A DNA stretch of 41,704 nucleotides from GWF2-38-10 sp964527595 (GTDB lineage Bacteria > Babelota > Babeliae > Babelales > RVW-14). The stretch spans positions 1 to 41,704 of the forward strand of contig CAZGPI010000011.1 of NCBI GenBank assembly GCA_964527595.1, read 5' to 3'. How positions within the stretch are numbered: position 1 is the first letter of the stretch; each line of letters begins with the position of its first letter. The notes below the pieces were generated by a model. It made no database searches, had not been told where the DNA came from, and saw only the letters and a program-made list of their open reading frames with translations. Of this stretch, positions 24,811-32,648 are shown one piece after another. Position numbers and translations under genes: made by a program.

Positions 24811-25154
24811 TCCATTTTCTCCTGAATAAGGATTTTGCGAAATTCACTAGAAAGCGGTTGGGATAGGTCTACCAGATCTATACAAAAAGGGATAGTCGTT
24901 GCTTCAAGGGCTTCTCGCAAAAGTGTCATCGTTGATGCCTTTATCTCTTGGCCACAATCAAGTGCAAGATCAATATCCGATTCAAGCGAGTGCGTTTTAC
25001 GTGCTCGTGATCCAAAAAGATAAATTTTTGCCGTCGGTAAAAATTGCTTAATAATGTCCAAAATTTGTTTTTTGAATCGTAATTCATTACTTGGATTTGA
25101 GGGTGTATGGTTCATTATATTTTTTCTCGTTGGCTTTGCCGGTTCTTTGGCCAT
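24798..25154 (-). CDS. Minimal nucleotidyltransferase (MntA-like), likely antitoxin
   Basis: 118 residues. It has the active-site pattern GSX10DXD, here G48-S49 then D60-I-D62 (LFGSRARKTHSLESDIDL), typical of minimal nucleotidyltransferases. It probably adenylylates the downstream HEPN protein. The start is uncertain: neither the ATG at 25154 nor an internal one at 25115 has a clear ribosome site, and the N-terminal 13 residues may not be real. The 13-base overlap with the HEPN gene supports a two-gene unit with the antitoxin first. The GSX10DXD match is exact. Confidence 0.85.
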   Translation of the reverse strand: MAKEPAKPTRKNIMNHTPSNPSNELRFKKQILDIIKQFLPTAKIYLFGSRARKTHSLESDIDLALDCGQEIKASTMTLLREALEATTIPFCIDLVDLSQPLSSEFRKILIQEKMEWNY

Positions 25155-25238
25155 TTTCGCTATTAGCTCATTTTAGATTGTTTTGTTGAGCAACTCAAGG
25201 ATTTTATGAGCCCAAGAGTTGGGAGGAAAAAGAGGGAG

Positions 25239-25263
25239 AAGGTCGGCGCATTGCACCGACCTT
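25239..25263 (-). terminator. Probable terminator after the Gly-rich secreted protein gene
   Basis: Stem AAGGTCGG...CCGACCTT with a nine-base loop. On the minus strand it is followed by a CT-rich stretch with TTTTT. Confidence 0.55.
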
Positions 25264-25281
25264 GCGATTTTATGATTTTGC

Positions 25282-26391
25282 CTATAGGGCGAAAAACGAT
25301 TCTACCGATGCTTTGAGGTCGATATATTCGCGGTCGCTATCATCAGCTTTGGTGGACGACTCGGTAGCTGCTTTTGTTGCTATGGGTTTATCGTGGCTAA
25401 AAAAGGTGGCCCACAATCCTTTTTCTTTGCTTTCGATATCTTTTTGTAAGGTTATAATTTCTACTGGTGGGATTTTGCCTTCGGTCATTATTGCTGCGCG
25501 TAAGTCAAATGCATTTTTTAGGGCTGCGATGGCTCCTGTTTTTTTTATGTCTTCAATCGCGAGTGGCTTGGTTTTATCATCCAGCTTTGCAATACACGAA
25601 GAAAGTTGTTTTTGAATAACACCAGACAGATTTAAAATCTGCTGTTTTTTTGAATCTAATTTAGCCTGTTTTTTTCGTTCATCTTTGGTTGAGCTGCCGG
25701 TTGATCCGTAGCTTTTTTCTTTGTCGGTTGATGTTTTGCCTAATGAGCTTGATGGTTCGGTTCGTTTATCGGCGTCAAATTTACTTGTTATCGAATCGCC
25801 TAGTCGGGTTGATGCATGGCTGCTCCAAGGTGATGCTGACGATGAGGGGCTCCAGCCACCTTGGCCAAATCCGCCACTTCCGCCATAACCCCTTCCGCCA
25901 TAACCTTTGCTGCCACCATAACCCCCGCCATATCCGCCTCGCTCGCCGCCTCCGGTTGTGGTATAGCGTGGTTTTGCCCCAGGACCTCTTCCCATTTTTC
26001 CCGCGACAATTTTTTCTAGTTCAAGGCGTTTTTTCTTTGACGTTTCTATCAATTGTTGCGTTTCTTTGCTTTCGACGAGCTTATAAAGCTCTTGCGCGAT
26101 TGGCGAAATTGTTTTTTCAAAAAATGCCATTATGCGCTGTTCGCGTCTGCTTTCAGTTTTATATTGGCGTGGTTGATATGGTTGAGGCGCTTGTTCTTCT
26201 GACCGTGAATAAAGAGGTGATTCTGCTTTTGCTTTAGTTCTTGGTTTGGTGTGTGCTTTTTTCGCCTCAGGTTTACGTTCCGCTTCTTTAAGCTGTTCTG
26301 CAAAATTATCAAGATAATCTGCGTTGCACGGTGCGTTATGTAGCCCAAACAAGGAGAGGAGTGCGATGTTTATAAGCTTTTTAATGTTCAT
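25282..26391 (-). CDS. Secreted protein with a Gly/Tyr-rich region
   Basis: 369 residues. The signal peptide spans about residues 1-23. A charged helical part (about 25-130) is followed by a striking Gly-rich block (about 145-185) made of short GGYGG, GGSKGYGGRGYGG and SGGFGQGG units, then a Ser-rich stretch, a Lys/Ser-rich linker and a helical C-terminal part (about 235-369). Gly/Tyr/Ser-rich blocks of this kind are low in complexity and may be sticky or flexible. I do not recognise a family. It overlaps the upstream gene by four bases (ATG inside the preceding stop region), so the two make one unit. Confidence 0.75.
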   Translation of the reverse strand: MNIKKLINIALLSLFGLHNAPCNADYLDNFAEQLKEAERKPEAKKAHTKPRTKAKAESPLYSRSEEQAPQPYQPRQYKTESRREQRIMAFFEKTISPIAQELYKLVESKETQQLIETSKKKRLELEKIVAGKMGRGPGAKPRYTTTGGGERGGYGGGYGGSKGYGGRGYGGSGGFGQGGWSPSSSASPWSSHASTRLGDSITSKFDADKRTEPSSSLGKTSTDKEKSYGSTGSSTKDERKKQAKLDSKKQQILNLSGVIQKQLSSCIAKLDDKTKPLAIEDIKKTGAIAALKNAFDLRAAIMTEGKIPPVEIITLQKDIESKEKGLWATFFSHDKPIATKAATESSTKADDSDREYIDLKASVESFFAL

Positions 26392-27260
26392 AGTGCCTCC
26401 GCTGGCAATGGCTTAATTACTGGTTTTATCGGAGCCCTTTTTGGCGTTGGTGTATGTTTTGGACCTCGGCGTTTTTTCTTGATCGATTTCGAGCTGCCGT
26501 TTTGGATTGGGTGCGTTCGGGGCCTTCGGGAAAGTTCTTTTAAGACTTGTTCGTCCGCTTCTTTTTCTTCGTCAGCCAGCGCGGCGTTAAGATCTTTGTC
26601 GATTTCTCGTAGCTCTTTAATAGCTTTAAGAATGCTTTGGCGCAGGTTTGATAATGCTTGGGTTTGAGGTGGTTTCGTTTGGCTTGATCGGCTTGTCTCT
26701 TTGCTATCAGGCGTTTTTTTGAACGGCATAATGCTGGCATACATTTTCTTGCTGACCATGGTTCCGTAGGCTATTGCGATTTTATCTATTGCGTCCCGAT
26801 ATGGTAAAAATTGTTCCTTGAAAGGCATCGAAAATATACGAGAGTCCTCGATTTTGGTGGTAACCGAATTGAGGAGTGTAATAAATTCATGCATAACTTC
26901 TTTAAAGGCGTTGCGTGATTCTGGTGAAAGTACTGTTTTGGGTGATTTGCCTTTTTCTTGGATTGTTTGTGTTATTGGCGTAAGGAATGATTCTTCGATG
27001 GTTTGGGGTTTCTGGTCTGGTATTTGTGTGGTTATTGTTCTTTCTTTTGCATTTGGTGCACCCATTTTTGATGCTGGGCCGAATGTTTTGCTATCAGCAT
27101 CTTCGTCGTAAGCTTTTTCCATATCTTTCAAAAATGCATCAAAGTCAAAACCCTTAAATAAATCATCAAATGGATTTTGGGCTGACATTTTATTACTGCT
27201 TATCGTTAAACAGCAAAACAGTAATAAAAACCGAGATAAGTGCTTCAGTTTTTCCTTCAT
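26388..27260 (-). CDS. Secreted protein of unknown function, partner of the Gly-rich protein
   Basis: 290 residues. The signal peptide covers about residues 1-27 (hydrophobic LLLFCCLTI region). The mature start FDDLFKGFDFDAFLKDMEKA is acidic and aromatic. The central part (about 90-180) is helical. Coiled-coil-like residues follow at about 200-235 (LRQSILKAIKELREIDKDL), and the C-terminus is very basic with Pro (SIKKKRRGPKHTPTPKRAP). No family is recognised. The end overlaps the Gly-rich gene by four bases. Divergent from it, on the plus strand, are three pseudopilin genes; a link to a secretion or pilus system is possible but not shown. Confidence 0.75.
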   Translation of the reverse strand: MKEKLKHLSRFLLLFCCLTISSNKMSAQNPFDDLFKGFDFDAFLKDMEKAYDEDADSKTFGPASKMGAPNAKERTITTQIPDQKPQTIEESFLTPITQTIQEKGKSPKTVLSPESRNAFKEVMHEFITLLNSVTTKIEDSRIFSMPFKEQFLPYRDAIDKIAIAYGTMVSKKMYASIMPFKKTPDSKETSRSSQTKPPQTQALSNLRQSILKAIKELREIDKDLNAALADEEKEADEQVLKELSRRPRTHPIQNGSSKSIKKKRRGPKHTPTPKRAPIKPVIKPLPAEAL

Positions 27261-27336
27261 GCTCTCCTCGCATCCTTTTTTTGGGTTATAGTGTTACGAT
27301 TGTTAATTAGTACCCTCATTGTAGAAAGGAGCTAAA

Positions 27337-27735
27337 ACGAGAGTCAAATATTTACAAAGTTCCCCTGGTTTTTTGTTGATCGAAGTGCTTGTTGCATTTG
27401 GGGTTTTTATGGTTATGGTTGGTTCATTTACCTGGTTTATTGCCGTATGGATGAATGCAGATATTGAGCAACGGCGGCGGCATGAAGCTTTGGTGGTTGC
27501 AAGTGACTATCTCGAGCGGGTGGGTGCCGGGGTGCCGACAATCAACAATCAAGATGATGGTGGACAAAGAAAAACCAATCTTCAAATACAGCAGGTTAAT
27601 TTACAACAATTTTGGACAACCGTGCCCGGTTGGGTTGGACAACTTAAGCGAGATGAACATCCGGTTATATCTCGGGTGATTGTTACCGGGCAATTATATG
27701 GTGGACGTCAAATAACAGTGCAGGTGACAGGATGA
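27337..27735 (+). CDS. Type IV pilin-like protein (pseudopilin); apparent ACG start
   Basis: 132 residues if read from ACG at 27337. The prepilin signature is complete in this frame: RVKYLQSSPG then FLLIEVLVAFGVF, with cleavage after the Gly and Glu at mature position +5. It is followed by one hydrophobic helix and a C-terminal half of about 85 residues with charged strands. No ATG, GTG or TTG lies in frame between an upstream stop (27322-27324) and the hydrophobic segment; a TTG at 27373 would remove the prepilin peptidase site. A strong GAAAGGAG ribosome site sits correctly ahead of the ACG. It overlaps the next gene by four bases, making a three-gene unit. Family is clear; start codon use is unusual. 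Confidence 0.75.
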   Translation, partial: TRVKYLQSSPGFLLIEVLVAFGVFMVMVGSFTWFIAVWMNADIEQRRRHEALVVASDYLERVGAGVPTINNQDDGGQRKTNLQIQQVNLQQFWTTVPGWVGQLKRDEHPVISRVIVTGQLYGGRQITVQVTG

Positions 27736-28271
27736 ACGCTCGACGAGCCTTCACTCTCATCGAACTAATGATTTATCTTGCATTACTTGCCACCTTAAGT
27801 TTATTTGTATTCAGTTTTTCGGCACGAACGTATCGATTTATTATCGATGGTACGCGCGCTCAACAAGTTTTTGTCAGATCGGTGGTGACCGGAGACTTAA
27901 TTCGCCGTGATCTTCAGATAGCTAGTCCATGGCCGGCTGATTGGTGTGTTACCAAAAACATATTCAAGCAATTGACGATGAATGCGAGCGGTAATCCAAT
28001 CGAATTATGGGTTGGTTATGAAGTTGATGATAAAGGGTTAAAGCGGCGCGAGGGCGTCTATTGTCCAACCACTGGAACATGGAGCGAATGTTCGGTGGCA
28101 TTAGTCAATGCGCATATAACAGGTATAACCATGCAACCAATAATAGACCAACGGGCGATAGTTCCACGTGGTACGATTTCTGCCGTTACGATAACAATGA
28201 AAATTAAAGATACTGAAATTGAGAAAGAGCATGTCTTTACCGTTGCTTTGCGTAACCGGGTATTATCATGA
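27732..28271 (+). CDS. Type II secretion/type IV pilus pseudopilin-like protein
   Basis: 179 residues. The N-terminus MNARRA then FTLIELMIYLALLATLS matches the prepilin motif, with cleavage after Ala, which is less usual than Gly, and Glu at mature position +5. The remainder (about 140 residues) is a globular part with two Cys residues in the CVTKN and VYCPTTGTWSEC segments that could form disulphides. It is placed between two other pseudopilin-like genes, with ATGA overlaps at both ends, so the three are co-translated. Minor pseudopilins of type II secretion systems (GspH-K) often form such clusters. Order and size favour a GspJ-like role, but this is tentative. Confidence 0.8.
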   Translation: MNARRAFTLIELMIYLALLATLSLFVFSFSARTYRFIIDGTRAQQVFVRSVVTGDLIRRDLQIASPWPADWCVTKNIFKQLTMNASGNPIELWVGYEVDDKGLKRREGVYCPTTGTWSECSVALVNAHITGITMQPIIDQRAIVPRGTISAVTITMKIKDTEIEKEHVFTVALRNRVLS

Positions 28272-28717
28272 TTAAGCAAGGATCGGCACTACTTGTTGTT
28301 ATGTCAGTTATGACTGGATTAACTCTGTTGCTAACCAGTTTGTGGCAGGCGGCGGGGTGGACGGGCGATCTTGTGCTCGTGCGTCAACGATATATTGCCA
28401 AATTTTATGCGACCGAGGTTATGCGCAATTATGCTGTTACTTGGGTGAAAAAGGAATTTGACCAAGTGAGTGCTCAACTTGATAAAACGAAACAACCACT
28501 GATTATGGATGGCGGAACGATATCGTTTGGCTTGAAACAGGAATATAAGTGTACGTTGGTGGTCGACAAAATACCTGGCGATAACCAAGCCAATATTGTT
28601 CGCATCGTGGTTTTCTTAATGCTCGATGGTAAAAAGGTGGCATGTCACCGCTGTTTACTTGAAGAAGAACTTATTGCCGGAGTTCCGCGGTTTACAGTTC
28701 ATCACGTTTCATTTTAA
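28268..28717 (+). CDS. GspK/PilX-like pseudopilin
   Basis: 149 residues. A basic start (MIKQGSA) is followed by the hydrophobic LLVVMSVMTGLTLLLTSLW, resembling the N-terminal helix of GspK or PilX, which lack the usual Glu5. A globular part follows, with strands and two Cys (CHRC) near the end. It overlaps the preceding gene by four bases. Placement at the end of a pseudopilin cluster is typical of GspK/PilX. No secretin, ATPase or prepilin peptidase gene lies in the window, so the main machine must be elsewhere. Confidence 0.7.
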   Translation: MIKQGSALLVVMSVMTGLTLLLTSLWQAAGWTGDLVLVRQRYIAKFYATEVMRNYAVTWVKKEFDQVSAQLDKTKQPLIMDGGTISFGLKQEYKCTLVVDKIPGDNQANIVRIVVFLMLDGKKVACHRCLLEEELIAGVPRFTVHHVSF

Positions 28718-28792
28718 TAGAATTTCCTTTATCGATACGTTACATTAAGCCCTAATATTTTAATTGGCTTAAGGCTTACACTATGGATAAAC

Positions 28793-30139
28793 GTGTGGTA
28801 TAACATTTTTCTTTCGGCCGTCTTTTTCAATCTCGCTTTTTTTTGGCCATCTTTTTTTGGCTTTCTGATTTTGGGGTTCTTGGTGTTGTTACGACCGAAA
28901 TGTTCCGGGGGGTTAGCCAAGGGGGAACGCCTTGGCCAATACGGCCTTCGCAAAGGTTTTATCTGGGGCTTACTGGTGTTCGGGCCACACTTCATTTGGT
29001 TGGTGGTTTTATTGATGACCAAATCGCAAGCGCCATTATCATTAGCAATTTTGGGATATTTGGTTGTTGTTTGTTATTTTTCACTGACAAGTGGCGTGTG
29101 GTTTTGGGGAGCTGGTCTATGTCACAAAATTTTTCTAGGGAGGGGCGGGAAGGAACGGCCCGCTATTATGCTTAATAAATTATTTTTTTTTCTAATTTCT
29201 ATAACTTACTATTATTTTCTCGAAAATTTTAGCCTCTTTATTTTCGGCCGCCTGGAAGGCTACCCATTCCTCAATCCTCTTATCCCTTTAGCCGAATATC
29301 GCCCCATGTTATGGCTTGTGGCAAAAGCCGGAGCATTAGTGCGTTGGATAACATTTGGCGGGGCGGTTGCCCTAACGCCATTAACGCCAGGCGACATTAA
29401 TCTTATGTACTTATCGCCGATCAAAGGCGAGCAGAATAGTGCGGTTGCGGTTGGACAGCGGATATACCATGAATTGGCAAGGAATATGGAGTGGTTGTTA
29501 AAAAACAGGATCGGATGGATCCCGGATCGAGTCCGGGATGACAAAAAAGAAAAGCAAGCTGAACCATTAATTGTTGTTGCCCCCGAAAGCTTTTATCAAT
29601 TTTCCCTCAACCGCCATCCAGAGCAAGTGGTATTATGGTCAAGCATTATGCCAAAAAACACCCATCTAATTATTGGAACACAAATGAGCTTAGGGCCAAA
29701 AATTTATCAGGCCGCTGCACTTATACAAAAAGGTCTGATAAATAAATATTATGTTAAGCATCATTGCGTACCGTTTGTTGAAAAAATTCCAAAACTTTGG
29801 AAAAGAGTGGACTCGCTTCGCGATATGTTTCTGCAAAATGCGGATGAATTTTCACGGGGCCGATTGCCCTTGAGTGAAGGTGTTTTTGATGTTGGGCAAG
29901 ATGTTAATCTGATTCCGCAAATATGTTCTGAGTTCTTTTTTAAGCTACCAACACAAGAAATATGGCGTATAAGCCATGAACAGCCAACAAAAAAACAGGC
30001 CGTTTTGTTTCTGATAAATGATAGTTGGTTTATTGAATATTTGCAGCGCATTATGAAAAGGGTTGCCGGCATTAAGGCCGCGTATCTTGGTCTTCCGGTT
30101 ATTTATGTTGGGCATGGGGATTTGACGTGGTATCGGTAA
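28793..30139 (+). CDS. Apolipoprotein N-acyltransferase-like protein (Lnt family, divergent)
   Basis: 448 residues. The N-terminal half has several membrane helices (about residues 5-200); the C-terminal half is a nitrilase-like domain. Likely catalytic residues are the Glu in VVAPESF, the Lys in YYVKHHCVPF and the Cys in PQICSEFFF, matching the Glu-Lys-Cys triad of Lnt, which adds the third acyl chain to lipoproteins; LFLINDSWF matches the usual NDAWF. Three stretches look like inserted palindromic elements (GGLAKGERLG, LGRGGKERPA and GWIPDRVRDDKK). The start is uncertain: GTG at 28793 is the best candidate but lacks a strong ribosome site. The lipoprotein genes in the window would be substrates. 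Confidence 0.8.
   Translation: MWYNIFLSAVFFNLAFFWPSFFGFLILGFLVLLRPKCSGGLAKGERLGQYGLRKGFIWGLLVFGPHFIWLVVLLMTKSQAPLSLAILGYLVVVCYFSLTSGVWFWGAGLCHKIFLGRGGKERPAIMLNKLFFFLISITYYYFLENFSLFIFGRLEGYPFLNPLIPLAEYRPMLWLVAKAGALVRWITFGGAVALTPLTPGDINLMYLSPIKGEQNSAVAVGQRIYHELARNMEWLLKNRIGWIPDRVRDDKKEKQAEPLIVVAPESFYQFSLNRHPEQVVLWSSIMPKNTHLIIGTQMSLGPKIYQAAALIQKGLINKYYVKHHCVPFVEKIPKLWKRVDSLRDMFLQNADEFSRGRLPLSEGVFDVGQDVNLIPQICSEFFFKLPTQEIWRISHEQPTKKQAVLFLINDSWFIEYLQRIMKRVAGIKAAYLGLPVIYVGHGDLTWYR
28916..28936 (+). repeat. Hairpin inside the lnt-like gene, first
   Basis: GCCAAGG-GGGAACG-CCTTGGC, a seven-base stem. The loop shares GGGAACG with the mutS, ileS and 29135 elements. Confidence 0.5.
29135..29163 (+). repeat. 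Two-hairpin palindromic element inside the lnt-like gene, second
   Basis: CTAGGGAGG, then GCGGG-AAGGAACGG-CCCGC. The stem differs from mutS/ileS in a paired way (A:T replaced by G:C), keeping the fold, and the reading frame differs too. Confidence 0.6.
29513..29546 (+). repeat. Palindromic half-element inside the lnt-like gene, third
   Basis: GGATGGATCCCGGATCGAGT then CCGGGATGACAAAA: same family as the intergenic copies at 3282 and 37181, but in an open frame, translated as GWIPDRVRDDKK. Confidence 0.75.
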
Positions 30140-30150
30140 AAAGCAATCAA

Positions 30151-30169
30151 GCCAGGATGAACTCCTGGC
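30151..30169. terminator. Weak hairpin between the lnt-like gene and the ankyrin cluster
   Basis: GCCAGGA-TGAAC-TCCTGGC, seven-base stem, between two convergent ends; no strong T-run. Confidence 0.45.
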
Positions 30170-30202
30170 CTGAATCGTGTAAAATAGTCTAGCTTTTAAA
30201 AA

Positions 30203-31471
30203 TTATTGAGTATAAAACCAAGCGGCATGAGCAGCGGAATCGTACGGCTCGGCTGCTGTTAGGCATTCCTGGGCCATCGGATAGTATATTTGTTCTGCAG
30301 GATAGTATGCTTGAGCAAAACTTTCGCGCTGTATTCTGTTATCTTCAAGCATTTTTACCAGTTTGGAAAAACCATTTTTGCTTGCGCAGAGTGATGGATG
30401 CTCGCCTTCAGTATTTATAATCGTACTGTCAGCGCCAGCAAGAAGAAGAGTTTTGACTGCTTCAACGTGACCAAAACGTGCGGCAGAGTGTAGGGCAGTA
30501 TTGCCGTAAGTGTCTTGCGCATTAATATTGGCACCAGCGGTTATTAGTAAGGTTGCAATATCGGCGCGGCCGTTTCCCGCGGCAAGGTGCAGGAATGTTA
30601 GTCCATACTTGGCTCGGTACTTGTGATCATTTATTTTTTCATAGACGTCTTTTACGAGAAGTAGGTTAACGATTTCTATGTTTCCGCTCGATACGGCAAA
30701 GTGTAAGGCCCTCCAGTTGTAGCGGTCAGTACCCGCGATTTTTGCTTCAGCACGAATAAGGGTTTCGACTGCCTTTATCGCATTATGGTTTCTACTTTGT
30801 GCGACATAGTGAATTGCTCTTCTGCCAAGGGTATCTTCAGCATCAACGTTTGCTCCTGCGGCAAGCAAGGCACTAATTGCATCAGCATCGGCAGCGGCTG
30901 CTGCAATTAATAGATCACCGTCAAGCTTGATGAATTGGGCCGCAATTTCTTGGGAAGCATATCGTCGCAACATGTTTATGGTTATTTGATGTCGGTTTAT
31001 TATGGCAAGATCAAGTGCGGTTTTACCATTAATATCTTCAATCTGTGCGAAATCTTGAGCTAATAATTGATCGCCAGGGGTTTGAAGTATTCTGTGGGCG
31101 ATCGAAAATTGGTTGCTGATTGCTGCAAGATGAAGAGCTGTTTGGCCGTCATTGTTTAAGCTGTAGATGTTTGCTCCAGCCCGAATGAGGATTGTGACAA
31201 TTTTATTTGGGCCAAAACAAGAGGCAACGTGAAGAGGCGTTAATCCTTCAGCATTTTTGCTATTAATATTGGCACCGGCGGCAAGTGCATTTACTACGGC
31301 TGTCGAATTGCTAGCGCTAATAGCATTCCAAAGCTGGTTGGTTGCTTTGTAGTTTTCTTCTTCTAGTAATTCTTCTATATGGGCAGCCATGGCAAAGACG
31401 TGCGAGGTGCCTTGGGTAGCAAGACTAATTGTAAGTGAGAGCGTAAGTAGTAGTCGTAATGATTTTTGCAT
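30203..31471 (-). CDS. Secreted ankyrin-repeat protein 1 (last of six)
   Basis: 422 residues from the ATG at 31471 (a longer reading from 31513 would overlap the upstream gene). The signal peptide MQKSLRLLLTLSLTISLATQ is shared in style with the other five. After a linker come about nine or ten ankyrin repeats (residues about 45-375) with the usual G.T.LH.AA....I...L..AGA pattern, two of them extended by a TPGDQLLAQDFAQIEDI-like loop. It ends with the cap repeat GADSTIINTEGEH and a Tyr-rich tail. Ankyrin repeats bind other proteins, and the signal peptide suggests an extracellular, possibly host, target. It lies 23 bases from the upstream gene's stop. Confidence 0.9.
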   Translation of the reverse strand: MQKSLRLLLTLSLTISLATQGTSHVFAMAAHIEELLEEENYKATNQLWNAISASNSTAVVNALAAGANINSKNAEGLTPLHVASCFGPNKIVTILIRAGANIYSLNNDGQTALHLAAISNQFSIAHRILQTPGDQLLAQDFAQIEDINGKTALDLAIINRHQITINMLRRYASQEIAAQFIKLDGDLLIAAAAADADAISALLAAGANVDAEDTLGRRAIHYVAQSRNHNAIKAVETLIRAEAKIAGTDRYNWRALHFAVSSGNIEIVNLLLVKDVYEKINDHKYRAKYGLTFLHLAAGNGRADIATLLITAGANINAQDTYGNTALHSAARFGHVEAVKTLLLAGADSTIINTEGEHPSLCASKNGFSKLVKMLEDNRIQRESFAQAYYPAEQIYYPMAQECLTAAEPYDSAAHAAWFYTQ

Positions 31472-31494
31472 ATTCAAACTCACTGTTATTTTTG

Positions 31495-32184
31495 TTAGCA
31501 AGTGGGATTCCAAAAAGGAATTTGCGGTATTCGTTTTATGGGTGAAAAGCGAGGAAGCATTCGTGTTTCTGTCGTGAAATAATTAAACATGATTTCGAGG
31601 TTTGTGTAACCTCTTTGTCTTGCAATATCTGCCGGCGTATAACCCATTTTATTTGTAATCGTGCCATCAGCGCCAGCGCCGAGCAGTGCGTTAATTGTGT
31701 CGACATGGCCAGCATGTGCTGCAAGGTGGAGGGCGGTCAAGCCAAAGATATCTTGATGGTTAATTTGTGCTCCAAAGACAATTAGGGCGTTGACTACCGC
31801 TGTGTGGCCAAAGTGTGCTGCAATGTTAAGTGCGGTAGCGTCCATTTCGGTCCTGATATTAATACCCGCTCCTGCGCGGAGTGCTGCGCTAACACCGGAA
31901 ATGTCACCTATTGATGCTGCTTGCCAAAGTTGCTCATTTGGGTTTTTTTTTGGTGCTTGTTCTTTAAGGCCATCATCAAGCAATTTGATCAACGAGTCTT
32001 CAATTGATCCATGCAGAAGGCGATTGGTTTGTGTAGGTTGAGTAATTGGTTTTTTGAGGTCATCATCAAGTAATTCGGTTGCGAATTTGTTAAACGCTTC
32101 CATTGCCGCTAGGTGTGATGGTCCTTGTGCTGAAACTATGAGACTGAGTGAAACGGTAAGTAATAGGTGTAAAGACTTTTTCAT
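31495..32184 (-). CDS. Secreted ankyrin-repeat protein 2
   Basis: 229 residues from the ATG at 32184. The upstream in-frame ATG at 32196 contains the GGAG ribosome site used by 32184, so it is not the start. Signal peptide MKKSLHLLLTVSLSLIVSAQ. A linker with an internally repeated LLDDDLKK/LLDDGLKE motif is followed by about four ankyrin repeats (residues about 90-215) ending in the cap repeat GADGTITNKMGYTPADIA. A C-terminal tail (about 25 residues) is rich in Pro and Arg. Next to related genes on both sides, it probably arose by duplication. Confidence 0.9.
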   Translation of the reverse strand: MKKSLHLLLTVSLSLIVSAQGPSHLAAMEAFNKFATELLDDDLKKPITQPTQTNRLLHGSIEDSLIKLLDDGLKEQAPKKNPNEQLWQAASIGDISGVSAALRAGAGINIRTEMDATALNIAAHFGHTAVVNALIVFGAQINHQDIFGLTALHLAAHAGHVDTINALLGAGADGTITNKMGYTPADIARQRGYTNLEIMFNYFTTETRMLPRFSPIKRIPQIPFWNPTC

Positions 32185-32195
32185 GGTGATCTCCA

Positions 32196-32609
32196 TTAGT
32201 TGTTGTGTTGTTGAATCAAATAATCTTTGATTATATCAGCTAAATCTTCATGGCCATCGATTCTTGCGCAATTTTCAGGGGTTAGTCCATGCTGATCAGT
32301 AATCGTTTTATCAGCGCCAGCGCCAAGTAGTGCCATGGCAGCTTCGTCATTGCCAAAAAGCGCGGCTTTATGTAGGGCGGTTTCGCCCATGGCATTTTGA
32401 GCATCGATATCGGCACCAGCGGCAAGCGCCGCATTAATTCCGGCAACGTTATTTTCTGCGGCCGCTTCAAGAAGACGTGCGTCAACCTCATTTTGCATTA
32501 AAGCTGGTGCTGCATGTTCTTGATTATTTTCGATGACGGGTGGAATATCCCTAGCCGTAAGACCGACCGTAAAAAAAAGCGCGAGCAGTAATTTTACCGT
32601 TTTTTTCAT
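32196..32609 (-). CDS. Secreted ankyrin-repeat protein 3 (small)
   Basis: 137 residues from the ATG at 32609 (GGTGA seven bases ahead). Signal peptide of about 20 residues (MKKTVKLLLALFFTVGLTA). It carries two to three ankyrin repeats, beginning ALAAGADIDAQNAMGETALH and finishing with the cap ADKTITDQHGLTPENCA. The shared LLEAAAENNVAGINAAL start of repeat one links it to proteins 2 and 6. Ends one codon away from the next gene's leader region, so the genes are tightly spaced. Confidence 0.88.
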   Translation of the reverse strand: MKKTVKLLLALFFTVGLTARDIPPVIENNQEHAAPALMQNEVDARLLEAAAENNVAGINAALAAGADIDAQNAMGETALHKAALFGNDEAAMALLGAGADKTITDQHGLTPENCARIDGHEDLADIIKDYLIQQHNN

Positions 32610-32648
32610 GATAGTCACCATATTAAATTTAAAAAAAATATATAATAA

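Noticed and set aside
25689..26237. A 182-codon plus-strand ORF across the Gly-rich gene
   Set aside because: It is antisense to a low-complexity region, which leaves frames open by chance; the minus-strand gene has a signal peptide and ribosome site.
28793..28822. ATG at 28784 as start of the lnt-like gene
   Set aside because: It is out of frame with the Lnt-like protein and ends after six codons.
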